From NCBI GenBank assembly GCA_938743325.2, contig OW568874.1:682001-746000 (forward strand): DNA of 64,000 nt, in the 5' to 3' direction. Under the pieces are notes generated by a model, which worked only from the letters and a program-made list of their open reading frames with translations, was not told the DNA's origin and did no database searches. Source of the stretch: Pycnococcus provasolii (lineage: Eukaryota > Chlorophyta > Pseudoscourfieldiophyceae > Pseudoscourfieldiales > Pycnococcaceae). The position numbers and the translations under genes are program-made. Shown here in pieces: positions 47,777-57,164 of the stretch. Within the stretch, counting starts at the first letter, position 1; each line of letters starts with the position of its first letter.

Positions 47777-49837
47777 TCAGCAAGATCTCGAGGAGTGCAA
47801 TACTTGTGATGGAAGTACCTTGCTGTCGCTTGGTGGTACCAAGTATACCTCGTGCGACCCCGAGCCATTCGGAGTAGGAGAAACGATCACCCTCTCCAAT
47901 GTCGCGGATGACATCAGGGATGTTCTCAGCGGCGATCCTGCCATTCTTGCTGACGTCACCATCACCTCGTTCCCATGCATCACTACCTCGTCCCAGAGTG
48001 TCGATTTTTTTGACTTTGGATCTGGAGAAATCCCAAATCTTGAGGAGGTTCGCTTCGCCAACTGGGTGACAGGACCGGACGGTCGATTCGAGGTACGTAC
48101 GCTCCTCCTTCCTTTCCTTTCCCATCTCCTTCTTGGTGCTCTGCCTTATTATGTTCTTCTACAATAATATGGCGTATCTTCGACAGAACACACACAAAAT
48201 ATTTGGTAGCACCTCACTAACAAACCAATCACATATTCACAACAACACAACAACCATTCGTCGTATCATCAAACAACAAATAATAACAACAACAATAGTT
48301 CGACGGTGTTGGGGCAGGCTCTTTGACGAGCATCTACGCGCCTCGTCTTACGGGTAACCCGAACCTGGAAGTCGCCGTACGTATCCCTTTCAAGACCATA
48401 ATCGACTTTTCAACTGATTGCACAAAACTCACCATGTGCTCACCACTCCACCACAAATACAACACCATCACTCACTAAACACACAGATCAGGGACAACCC
48501 GAATCTCCCGAGTGTGGACTTGTGTGCGCTGAAGGAGGCGAGAAGCGTCGAAGTACGTCTCACTCTCACTTTTGTCTTATTATTCCTTGCTTTTTGTGTG
48601 TTCTTCCATAACAAATCGTATCACTCACTGGATGTGAAATTCACTCACTCTTCCTTACAAAACTTCCATACGAACAAAACAACAGATCGACATCAACCCA
48701 GTGCTCACCATCGTGAACTTGTCTGCGCTGAAGGAGGCGGAAAACGTCGTCGTACGTCTTACTCTATCTTTTGTCTTTTTATTCCTTGTTTGTTCTTCCA
48801 TAACAAATCGTATCACTCACTGGATGTGAAATTCACTCACTCTTCCTTACAAAACTTCCATACGAACAAAACAACAGATTTTTCGCAATCGTGAACTCGT
48901 CGACGTCAAGCTCTCTGAGTTGACGACAGTGGCCAATTTCATCCAGGTACGTGACAACCCATCATCAAATGGATTCATCGTCACCACAACAACAACAACA
49001 CCAAAACTTACAGTACCACCATTCAATACAAACGAAACAACAACAGATCCGCGACACCAAACTCGAGCAACTCAGCCTGCCCAAGCTCACCACGACTGAC
49101 TCACTCTCGGTACGTGACAACCCATGTCTCTTTCATTCTTTCCCACAACAAATAGATTCGTCATTTCATCGTGACCACAACAACAACAACAACACCAAAC
49201 TTACACTACCACCAATCCACCATTCAATACAAACAAAACAACAACAGATCTTTGACAACGAGAACCTCGTCGGCATCAGCATTCCTGTGCTGGAGACATC
49301 GAGTTCTCTTTTTCAGGTACGCAACGAGTGACAACAACCCGTCATCGCCGCCGACCCCCCCACCCATCTATATTTGTTTTGCTTCTCCGATGTCTACTAT
49401 CTACCTCCTTTCATCTTTTCCCACACAGCAGATACATTCATCGTCACAACAACACCAAACTCACCTCCTACCCTCCGTCCCTTTTCCCTCTGACAACCCC
49501 TATCCCTCTTCCAACCTTACAGGTTTTCGCCAACAGCAATCTCCAGACGCTGTGCGCACCCAACCTTACAGATGGAGGTTCTGGTGGTGACTTTGACGGC
49601 GTGTGCATCGGCGACGAGGATGGCGGCTCTGGATTTGCAGGCCAACCATCGCTCGACGCGGACCTTAGTTCGTTGGTGACTGGAACGTTCACCTCTGGGT
49701 TTCCTACCGGGATTTGCTATGGAGGAACCAATCCTCCTCCCAACCAACTGAATGCCACCACAGTCTGCGGAAAAGAAGGCAATGGCCTCTTCTCCGATTT
49801 CGGATGCCCGTCAGCTGGATGCCCCGAGACCCCCTAA
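46647..49837 (+). CDS. Secreted LRR (L-domain/BspA-like) protein, eight exons, one LRR per exon
   Basis: Exons: 46647-48092, 48299-48376, 48487-48552, 48686-48751, 48878-48946, 49047-49109, 49248-49316, 49523-49837, all joined in phase 0, giving 723 residues. A signal peptide (SSAVLVALLAVVVMLSAVSG) opens the protein. A Tyr/Lys/Ser/Gly-rich segment, a cysteine-bearing region and a Thr/Ala run from an ACA array follow, suggesting a glycosylated wall or surface protein. Each small exon encodes one 21-26-residue repeat (IRDNPNLPSVDLCALKEARS; INPVLTIVNLSALKEAENVV; RDTKLEQLSLPKLTTTDSLS), as in receptor L-domain, Ecm33 and BspA-like LRRs. The last exon is Gly/Asp/Cys-rich. Boundaries rest on GTACG...AG sites and repeat phase. 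A TATA box lies upstream. Confidence 0.8.
47676..47774 (+). repeat. (ACA)n trinucleotide array encoding poly-Thr/Ala
   Basis: About 33 codons of ACA with two clusters of GCA encode a mucin-like Thr/Ala stretch between the N-terminal domain and the LRRs. It is probably O-glycosylated and length-variable. Confidence 0.92.
48553..48685 (+). mobile_element. Introner-like intron copy 2
   Basis: This 133-nt phase-0 intron is nearly identical to the one at 48752-48877 and clearly similar to the BSD2-like gene intron (20924-21065). It starts GTACGTCTCACTCTC and ends ACAAAACAACAG. Confidence 0.7.
48752..48877 (+). mobile_element. Introner-like intron copy 3
   Basis: This 126-nt phase-0 intron differs from copy 2 by a few substitutions and a short deletion near its 5' third; the last 85 nt are almost identical. 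Tandem exon-intron duplication could explain copies 2 and 3, but not the BSD2-like gene copy. Confidence 0.7.
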
Positions 49838-50080
49838 GAGAAGAAACCCAAAAAAGGAAAAAAAAACAAGCCTTAAATCACGACCTACGTGAGGATGGAG
49901 ATAATAATCCGCTGACGACGAGCGAGTAGTAGTCGGCATTTTTGACCAGTTTTGCCGTCCTCATCCACTACTGAGTGAGCAGGAATAAGCACAATAATAG
50001 CAGAAGGAATGCTAGCAGAGAGAGAGAGAGAACACACACACACACACACGCACAGAGCTCGAGAGTTTGGTGACAAACAC
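49643..50080. repeat. Direct duplication, copy A (LRR last exon plus 3' region)
   Basis: This copy runs from CAACCATCGCTCGACGCGG in the last exon through the 3' region, the (CA)n run at about 50033-50050 and TTTGGTGACAAACAC. It is matched by copy B at 50978-51426 with scattered differences and indels. Confidence 0.85.
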
Positions 50081-50448
50081 TTTTGTTTTTTTTGAAATTT
50101 CTTGCAGCCAAGAAAAGAATCACCACAGTTTGTTTGTGTTTTCTTTTGTGTGTAATCACCAATCAACAACATCAAAATTTCAACTACCTGTACATTCGAA
50201 TCTTACAAAACTAGTTACAGCAGGTGTCTCTCTCTCTACTAGTACAGTAGAACACACGGTGGCGCATCTCTATCTTGCACATGATGATGCGCAAGAAGCA
50301 CGAAACACCTGATTTTAATTTTATAACATTGGCGTGTGTGTTTCGAAAGAAAGAAAGTGTTGTGTTAGAAATTTTCCATCGCATTTATGTATACAATCAA
50401 GCATAAAGGATCGTCGTGTTTGTTTGATCGAGGAATCAGAAACAAAAT
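50081..50448. other. AT-rich spacer without a recognised gene
   Basis: A stretch of about 370 bp of T- and A-rich DNA between duplication copy A and the purF fragment. It includes TTTGTTTTTTTTGAAATTTC and a CTCTCTCTC run near 50226. I see no gene in it. Confidence 0.5.
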
Positions 50449-50898
50449 TTATGAATTTGTCAAGCGCTGGCCACGGCGTAGTACGCCACCGGCGGTGGGG
50501 TAGCGCACGTGCCCGATCCCTATCCGCCCTGCCGAAGCCATCTTCTGCATTTCCTTCTCCCCAAACACGTCGCTGACGAGTCCCTTGTCCTTGATTTCCG
50601 TGAAGTGCGTACCATCGTACGTGACCATGCCTGATGCGTCTTGTCCTCGGTGCTGGAGCATGAGCAGTGCTTCGTAGATATCTTTCGAGCATCCCCCGGA
50701 GCCAGGCTGCAGGACGACGCCGACAATGCCGCAAGCACGAGAAACTTCCCTGTGACGAGGGGAACGACGACGACCTAACCCTAACCCACGACGACCACGA
50801 GCACCACCACCACCATTGTGACGACCACGAGCACCACCTAACCCAAACATTGAAGTTGACGGAAACGGAAACGGACGGTGAGCCTGATAGAGCGACAT
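50449..50898 (-). pseudogene. purF: Truncated amidophosphoribosyltransferase (purF) N-terminus
   Basis: The minus-strand ORF has an Arg/Gly-rich presequence, then the N-terminal Cys of a class II glutamine amidotransferase (CGIVGVVLQPGS), LLMLQHRGQDASGMVTYDG and GIGHVRYPTAG. This is the start of the enzyme of the first committed purine step. Homology stops right after GHVRYPTAG, where family members continue with SSS.AEAQPF; the frame then ends within 13 codons. About 380 further residues, including the PRTase domain, are absent, and nothing like them lies downstream. It is therefore a fragment. It sits between two copies of the LRR last exon. A CCTAACCC tract lies inside its presequence. Confidence 0.75.
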
Positions 50899-50977
50899 TG
50901 GATTCTAAGAGTATTCTATTCGTGGAAATTCCAATTCCAAAGGCTGATTCCTAGGGGAAAGCGCGTCGTGCGTCAAC

Positions 50978-51214
50978 CAACCATCGCTCGACGCGGACCT
51001 TAGTTCGTTGGTGACTGGATCGTTCTCTGGGTTTTCTGACGGGGTTTGCTATGGAGGAACCGATCCTCCTGAGCCTCCCCTGAATGCCCCCACAGTCTGC
51101 GGAGTGGAACAAGGCGGTCTCTTCACCACAGCTGGATGCTCGGTGACGTCCAAAGCCTGCAAAAATCCCAAAAATACCAAAAATACCAAAAAGGAAAAAA
51201 AAAACAAGCCTTAA
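50978..51214 (+). pseudogene. Partial copy of the LRR gene last exon
   Basis: This exon piece reads QPSLDADLSSLVTGSFSG, then CYGGTDPPEPPLNAPTVCG, matching the real last exon (SLVTGTFTSGFPTGICYGG...LNATTVCG). It begins abruptly at the duplication boundary without a start or splice acceptor, and ends with a Lys/Asn-rich tail different from the parent. It is probably non-functional unless joined to an upstream exon. Confidence 0.7.
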
Positions 51215-51356
51215 ATCACACCTACGTGAGGATGGATAATAAATAATCCGCTGACGACGAGCGAGTAGTAGTCAGCATTTTTGACCAGTTTTGCCGTCCT
51301 CATCCACTACTACTGAGCAGGAATAAGCACAACAGCAGAAGGAATGCTTGCTAGCA

Positions 51357-51407
<51 letters not shown>

Positions 51408-51426
51408 AGAGTTTGGTGACAAACAC
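50978..51426. repeat. Direct duplication, copy B
   Basis: Second copy of the 49643-50080 segment. It contains an expanded (CA)n tract (51358-51403) and ends in TTTGGTGACAAACAC immediately before the BASS4-like frame. Confidence 0.85.
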
Positions 51427-52350
51427 GTGTCGCCTTGCCTTGGATTTTTGATTCTGCTCGGTGGAAGAGCGTCGCAGGATAATAATAATAATGGCAACGG
51501 TGCGATGCATTGGTTCCCTTGGGGATTCTTTGTCGGCTTATGTATACTTGCGACCGTGCCGACGACGCTGTCATCGGGCGTGACTCTCGTCGCAATTGGC
51601 AAGGGCAACGCCGCCCTGGCACTAATGATAGTCGTCGTAACGAATGCATTGGGTGTTGTTGTCACACCGCTTTGGATCCAAGCATACGCCGCTGCAAGCC
51701 TGCTCATTAGGACGTCGACAACATCAACATCAACAACAACAACAACATCAATTTCGAATCTAGACAGCACGTCGCTGCTGATCAATCTCGTGCTTACCGT
51801 CCTTGTTCCTCTCGTGGCAGGAAAGGTTGTACGCGAAATACTGCATTGCGTTGGTGGTGACGGAAGCTTCTTTGACATGCAAACACACAAGCGCTGGCTG
51901 GTCCACGTCTCGAGCCTTAGCCTGATTATCATCGTGTGGATGAACGTCAGCGTGGGTGAGGCTCAATTGAAGGCGCAGAATGGAAAGTCCATTAGTACTC
52001 TTGTTGCTCTCGGTATATTATTTCATCTGACATTGCTGGCTTTGAATGCTCCGGTGGTTCTAGCCACAATGCGCAACCAGCACACAGCAAGTCAACGGTG
52101 GTGGCTTCCATCGAAGGAAGGCAAGGCGGCACTTATCCTTTCGTCGCAAAAGACACTCCCCGTTTCCCTGACAGTATTGAGTATGCTTCCTTCGGAAGTC
52201 TTCGAGACGACGTCGATAATCAACGACAGCAAAGAGCAGCGTGGATTGGCGGCGGTGGCGTGCGTCGTTGCACAAATTTGCGAACTGTTTATGGATGGCG
52301 CGATCGCCTCGTGGTGGGCTGGTTTGGATGTAGAAGAAGAAGAGCAATAA
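51427..52350 (+). CDS. BASS4: BASS4-like plastid metabolite carrier, N-terminus missing
   Basis: The frame matches the C-terminal two thirds of plant BASS4 (bile-acid:sodium symporter family, SBF-like): LCILATVPTTLSSGVTLVAI, GNAALALMIVVVTNALGVVV, LTVLVPLVAGKVVREI and ALILSSQKTLPVSLTVLSML. Plant homologues have about 430 residues with a transit peptide and about ten membrane helices; here the first three or so helices and the transit peptide are absent. The frame begins (GTG 51427, first ATG 51505) immediately after duplication copy B, so the 5' part was lost or replaced by rearrangement. It may be a pseudogene or use an upstream exon I cannot see. The rest is intact with no stop. Confidence 0.65.
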   Translation: MSPCLGFLILLGGRASQDNNNNGNGAMHWFPWGFFVGLCILATVPTTLSSGVTLVAIGKGNAALALMIVVVTNALGVVVTPLWIQAYAAASLLIRTSTTSTSTTTTTSISNLDSTSLLINLVLTVLVPLVAGKVVREILHCVGGDGSFFDMQTHKRWLVHVSSLSLIIIVWMNVSVGEAQLKAQNGKSISTLVALGILFHLTLLALNAPVVLATMRNQHTASQRWWLPSKEGKAALILSSQKTLPVSLTVLSMLPSEVFETTSIINDSKEQRGLAAVACVVAQICELFMDGAIASWWAGLDVEEEEQ

Positions 52351-52393
52351 TCATGTGATAAAGTCCTTAATTATTAGTTTTGCTCTACAATAG

Positions 52394-55288
52394 TTACAAT
52401 TCAGGAGGAATGGACTTCAAAGACACCACGTCGTCCAGCAACGCGCGCAGCTCGCCGTGACGCTCCGTCGACGCGAAGCTATCCGCGCTCGCCTTGATCG
52501 TGCTGTTCAAGTGAAGTTGAGCAGCCATCAGCTTCTTCTTGCGAAGCTTCGTGCGCTCTTCCTCGTCAAGCGACTCGTCCAAGTCACATGTCTGCGCGAC
52601 TTGAACGTAAAGGCGGCACAGCGCGAGAACGCCCTCGGCGTACGCCTCAAACGACTCGGACTCTTTCGCCCACTGCGTGAGGCCGAGGCTGCGGATATAA
52701 CGAAGCCAACCTTCCTCGGCAACCACGAGGTCGCCAGCTGCGGCGTCGAGCTGCGCAACGAGCTTGTGCATTCCGCCAGCTTTAGCCATGCCCGGGGCAG
52801 ATGCCACCTTGGAGATGAGCTTTCGCACGCTCGTGACGTACAGCACGGCACCTTGCTTGCGCGGCGGAGCGGCGGAGCTGTCCTTGCCGTCGGCAGATGG
52901 CTCGTCACCAGCACCATTCTCGCCGCTCGCGGGAGAATCGTCGAGCAGATCAGCCACGCTCAGGAGAGCGCTGACGTCGTCGTCGTCACCATCCTCGTCG
53001 TCCGCTGGCGACGCGGAGAAGTTGTTGTCGCCGCCTACGATGTTGAAAAGCGCCTCGCGATCAGCGCGCTCGCGATCACCCAGCGCGACATCCTGGTTCA
53101 CACGCGCACCCTCGTCGCTGCCCCCCACGCCAACGGCGATGGCGCGCTCCACGAGCTTCGATGCAATCATCTCGTCGAAGCGAAACTGCTTGATGTGCTC
53201 GCCTTCACCGTCGCTGCGGCTGCTGCTATACAGCTTAGGCGCGGTAAGCTTGAACACCTGTGTCATGCCGTGAAGTGCATCGGTGTACTTGCCGAGCTCC
53301 AGGGCAACCGTCGCGTAGTTCTCCCACAGCTGCCAGCTTTCCTTGTTCCACTTCACCGTCTCCTGAAGCGCGACAAACGCACGTGCACGGTATCCCTGCC
53401 GCAGGCTTAGGATTGCAATGTTGTTCCATGCCTCGCCGTGGATAGGCTCCGTTTGCACGCATCGCGTGAACGCATTCAGAGCACGCTCGACGTACGAGGA
53501 TGTGGCATCTGCGTCCACGACCGTGGTCGACTCATCGACGCCATTTCCGTCCCCATTCGAGAGCTGCATATAGCAGAATCCAAGGTCGAACCATCCGGAT
53601 GCGTGCATAGGATTGATTGCAAGGGCGAGTTCGTAGTGCCCCGCGGCTTTGGCATAATCCTTGACGGCGTGTGCCATCCGTGCCAGGCTTCGCTGACTGC
53701 GCGCGTGGCGCTGCCCGCTCACCTCCCATGCCTTCTCGAAGTTTGTCTTGTCCTTCGTCACGTCCCCAAGAATGCACCAAAGCAGCGCACGCTCGGGCTC
53801 ATCCTCCAGCCGGCTTCGCACGAGCGCCTCTGCGGCAGGCTTTTTGTCAAGCATCAGATAGCACGTGATGAGGTGATCGTATAGCTCGTTCGCCTCGAAG
53901 ATGCGCATAGCCTCGTTCACCATCCCTAGGCTGAGCTCGAATTCGCCAAGCTCCTTCATAAGCGCGTGAAGCGGGGGAAAGGGCACAAGGTGAGCTAGCG
54001 CGTGTCGCCGTGCCAGCGCGCTGGGCTCGAGGTCCGATTCCGCGGCACATCGCTTGTCGACGATGTGGCGCATGCGCAGGTATCCGCGTTCGACCGTTCG
54101 CCCTCTTATCTTCTCGTGACGCGCGAGTGTGAGCTCACACCAGCTCTGCACGAGCGGCGGCGACGTTGACTCCGCGAGCAGCTTCTCCGCGTAGCTCGAC
54201 AGTTCCCACAGCTGCAGGTCATCTGAGAAAGTAGAGCGCTTCACCTTGTTCGCGTGTGCCACTACACACACCTGCTCAAGCGGGGGAAGGGATGCTGCTG
54301 CACCCACGTCGGGCGTCTGCTCGGAGAGAGTGGGTCGCGGGAGCACATTGCTGATGCCGAACACGTCCTTGTCAGCGTTCGGATCCACGACGTAATTGAC
54401 ATCCGGGTGCGGCACAGCGACGGACGCGTCATCGTCAGGTCTTGTGACTGCCTCTATTGCGCGTTTCTGCCCCGCGATCGCGCTGATGACAAGCTGCGCC
54501 TTTTCGTCAATCTGGTGCTCCGTTCGCTTGCCCATGTGCCCGCCAGACGACACATTCAGATCGATGGCTTTGCATGCGGCGTCAACGTGCGCACACCCGT
54601 CGTCGACCCGGCTGTGCATGAACGCGTGCGCCGCAAGCTCGAGGTGCAGCATGCACGTGATTTCTGCAGAGGCGTCGTCTCCTTGCGATAGGACGTGTTT
54701 CTTCAGCGTGCGCGCGTGTCTGTCCGCCTCGTCACGCAGGCTTGCCGCTTGCGTCATGAGCATGCGTTGGTGCCATAGCGCCGCCCTGAGTGCCCACCAA
54801 GCAACGAGCGGGTCGTCGTTATCGCCGTCCGCATCAGATTCAGGTTTATCGAGCAGTCCAGAGAATATGCATCGCGCGACGAGCAGTTTCCTGAGGTCCC
54901 GGACAGCCCCGTGGCAGTCTTCTCCGTCAACGGCCGCGGCGTCGATGGCCTCCTTATCCCTGGTGTATGTTGTTGTTGACTCCGTTCCTGCTAAAGCGCG
55001 TGCGTCCCCGCCTAGATTGGCCTTGATGAACTGTTGCAGTAGGTCGACGGCTGTCGTAAGAAGTGTATCCTGCTGTGAAGATGTTGCAGGTGGTTCCGAG
55101 GCCGCCGCCGCCGATGCCGACGAAGCTGCTGCATGACGACGAAGGGTCTCGATGTGCACCGCGAGCTCACTGGTAGCTGCGAGGCAAGCGTGCACGAAGT
55201 CGGGCGCATATGGTGGTGGTGAGGTGGCAGAGGCACATATGGTGGGGAGGGACAGCAAGGCGTCGGCTGTGAGAGGCATGGCTGCCAT
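52394..55288 (-). CDS. TTC27: TTC27/EMW1 TPR-repeat protein
   Basis: The protein has 964 residues. ATG 55288 (MAAMPLTADALLSLP) is preferred; the frame extends to 55741 but would overlap the divergent permease gene and a His run. TTC27 and yeast Emw1 act in co-translational assembly and quality control of large RNA-processing factors. The C-terminal half has typical TPRs (KDYAKAAGHYELALAINPMH, HGEAWNNIAILSLRQGYRAR, KYTDALHGMTQVF), and the middle has the family block LVQSWCELTLARHEKIRGRT. The N-terminal third is Ala/Ser-rich and less conserved. Length and repeat order fit the family. The gene shares a 137-bp promoter region with the permease. Confidence 0.88.
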   Translation of the reverse strand: MAAMPLTADALLSLPTICASATSPPPYAPDFVHACLAATSELAVHIETLRRHAAASSASAAAASEPPATSSQQDTLLTTAVDLLQQFIKANLGGDARALAGTESTTTYTRDKEAIDAAAVDGEDCHGAVRDLRKLLVARCIFSGLLDKPESDADGDNDDPLVAWWALRAALWHQRMLMTQAASLRDEADRHARTLKKHVLSQGDDASAEITCMLHLELAAHAFMHSRVDDGCAHVDAACKAIDLNVSSGGHMGKRTEHQIDEKAQLVISAIAGQKRAIEAVTRPDDDASVAVPHPDVNYVVDPNADKDVFGISNVLPRPTLSEQTPDVGAAASLPPLEQVCVVAHANKVKRSTFSDDLQLWELSSYAEKLLAESTSPPLVQSWCELTLARHEKIRGRTVERGYLRMRHIVDKRCAAESDLEPSALARRHALAHLVPFPPLHALMKELGEFELSLGMVNEAMRIFEANELYDHLITCYLMLDKKPAAEALVRSRLEDEPERALLWCILGDVTKDKTNFEKAWEVSGQRHARSQRSLARMAHAVKDYAKAAGHYELALAINPMHASGWFDLGFCYMQLSNGDGNGVDESTTVVDADATSSYVERALNAFTRCVQTEPIHGEAWNNIAILSLRQGYRARAFVALQETVKWNKESWQLWENYATVALELGKYTDALHGMTQVFKLTAPKLYSSSRSDGEGEHIKQFRFDEMIASKLVERAIAVGVGGSDEGARVNQDVALGDRERADREALFNIVGGDNNFSASPADDEDGDDDDVSALLSVADLLDDSPASGENGAGDEPSADGKDSSAAPPRKQGAVLYVTSVRKLISKVASAPGMAKAGGMHKLVAQLDAAAGDLVVAEEGWLRYIRSLGLTQWAKESESFEAYAEGVLALCRLYVQVAQTCDLDESLDEEERTKLRKKKLMAAQLHLNSTIKASADSFASTERHGELRALLDDVVSLKSIPPEL

Positions 55289-55425
55289 GTTCGTGCTTCG
55301 GAGTGGCGGCGCCGGCGCGTTGTGTTTTGCCGGGAACGGGACGCGGGAGACCTCTGGATTAGGGTTAGGGTTACGTCCCAGGGGCACACACGTCACTTTC
55401 TTGTCCCCCTGATAGGAGTCTGGGT
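55289..55425. promoter_or_regulatory. Compact divergent promoter with TTAGGG words
   Basis: Only 137 bp separate the starts of TTC27 and the permease. ATTAGGGTTAGGGTTAC at 55358-55374 lies 70 bp from one ATG and 52 bp from the other. Confidence 0.55.
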
Positions 55426-57006
55426 ATGGCGCGCGACGATTTCGACATTGGCGTGAATAATAACATCGTGTCGTCAATAGGCTCGTCGAGTGGGATCGTA
55501 GTGGGATCACTGGCAGTGTCCAGTGATGGTGGTGGTGGTGGTGGTGGTGAGCGCACGCCGCTCCTGGTGGAGAGGTTTCTTGGTTCCCTATCCATAGGTT
55601 CCCATTGGCAATCGTCGTCACACGCGTCGACGGGTGATGAGGCTTCACTCGGCCATGAACCGTCGTCGTCCGTGTCATGCTGTGACCCTCGCGACGACGA
55701 ATTAGACGCATCAAAAATGAAACGTAAACCGGAACACGCACCGCCCGCAGAGGCGACTTGGCAGCAAATTGCTGTCGTCATCATCGCCGAAGTCGTCGGA
55801 GTTGGCGTGCTGAGCTTGCCAGTAGCGGTGGCGAAAGTCGGATGGTTTGGGGGCGTCACCCTGCTCCTGCTCATGTTCCCGCTCAACGTGTACACAGCAC
55901 TTCTACTTTGGCGTGCAAGAAGGCCGTTTCCAAACGCAATTAGCATGATGGACCTTTCGCAGTGCACCGTCGGACGGACGTTTAGCGGCATTGTTGCTGT
56001 CAGCGTATTTGCTAAAGTTTCCACGGGGTTAGGAGCGTATCTGCTAACGGCTGCTCACGCGCTCGCTGGCACGTTCTACGACGTCGACGCGTGCTTATCG
56101 ACGTGGGGCTTAGCCGTCGTCGTTATTCTCATGGCACCCATGCAGCTACGAACCTTCACGTCGACAACCACGCTGTGCATTTGGAATGCTTTCGCGCTTC
56201 TCGTGGCTATCGGCATTGCGATCGTGTACATTTCAACAACCACGCCGACGCCGACACCGGAGATGGCGCCAGTGATGTTCGCTAAGGGTGTTGACGCACC
56301 AACATTCTTCGGAGCGGTGTCGACGTTCGTTTACGCGTATGGCGGCCACTACATGTATTTGGAGCTCATGAGCGAGATGGCTGAGCCAGAGCACTTCCCA
56401 CGCGTCTTCTGGATCAACGGACCATTTCAAGTCGGTCTTTACTCGCTCGTTGCCTTGACTGCGTATGGCCACGCCGGTAAGGGCGTTCCAGCCTTTGTGA
56501 TCGACGCCATTCCACTCGGCGCTTCGTATAGAATTGCACAACTCTTGGTGTTCTTCCACATCTGCGTTTCATTTTTGATTCAGGGCATGTTTATGTCGCG
56601 TTGGATACACGTCACGGTGAGCAAGAGCCGCGTGAATGATCGTACGTCATGGCGAGCCTCCTTGGAGTGGTTCTGCATCACGTTCACGGTCACACTGGTG
56701 TCATGGGTTCTCGCCACCTCGATCCCGTTCTTTGACTTGATCATTCAATTTTGTGGCGCGCTCTACGCGCTCATCACGCTCGTGTGGCCTGGCCTTATTT
56801 GGTTGTTCTCCGCCGAGACAAGGAGGAGGAGGGGAGAGCGCGCGCTGGTGGCGCTTGTGTGTGCGTTTGGCGTTCTCGTTTGTTGCTTCGGCGTTTACGA
56901 CGCATTGGTAAGCGTGAGTGCTCGTCGCCACGACCCCGACGCTGGCAACGGCGGCGAGTGCCGCAAGCTGATGCTATTGAGCCCGCCGCCCCCTCCGGCG
57001 ACTTGA
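55426..57006 (+). CDS. Amino-acid permease, AAAP (AVT/ANT1-like) family
   Basis: The protein has 526 residues from ATG 55426, with about eleven membrane helices after a Ser/Gly-rich cytosolic N-terminus of 110 residues. The first helix carries the family pattern IIAEVVGVGVLSLPVAVAKVG. Other helices include VVVILMAPMQLRTFTST, FFGAVSTFVYAYGGHYMYL (the Pro/Tyr helix around the substrate site) and IIQFCGALYALITLVWPGL. The AAAP family carries neutral or cationic amino acids across the plasma or vacuolar membrane by H+ symport or antiport. The substrate and membrane cannot be read from the sequence. Confidence 0.85.
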   Translation: MARDDFDIGVNNNIVSSIGSSSGIVVGSLAVSSDGGGGGGGERTPLLVERFLGSLSIGSHWQSSSHASTGDEASLGHEPSSSVSCCDPRDDELDASKMKRKPEHAPPAEATWQQIAVVIIAEVVGVGVLSLPVAVAKVGWFGGVTLLLLMFPLNVYTALLLWRARRPFPNAISMMDLSQCTVGRTFSGIVAVSVFAKVSTGLGAYLLTAAHALAGTFYDVDACLSTWGLAVVVILMAPMQLRTFTSTTTLCIWNAFALLVAIGIAIVYISTTTPTPTPEMAPVMFAKGVDAPTFFGAVSTFVYAYGGHYMYLELMSEMAEPEHFPRVFWINGPFQVGLYSLVALTAYGHAGKGVPAFVIDAIPLGASYRIAQLLVFFHICVSFLIQGMFMSRWIHVTVSKSRVNDRTSWRASLEWFCITFTVTLVSWVLATSIPFFDLIIQFCGALYALITLVWPGLIWLFSAETRRRRGERALVALVCAFGVLVCCFGVYDALVSVSARRHDPDAGNGGECRKLMLLSPPPPPAT

Positions 57007-57164
57007 GCTGACTGAATCTGCGCTAACGATGTGCCTGTTGTCACAGTATTGTATTGTTATCGTAAGGTTTTGTTGTAGCCCGTGCGTCACACAACCCAAA
57101 CCCCCACTTCAAGGGGGCGAGAATTCTGAGTTCTGCCCCCCCTCCCATTTTCCCCCTCGCAATC

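Noticed and set aside
55289-55741. Extension of the TTC27 frame to 55741
   Set aside because: It would overlap the divergent permease gene, includes a His run from a GGT repeat, and lacks family similarity.
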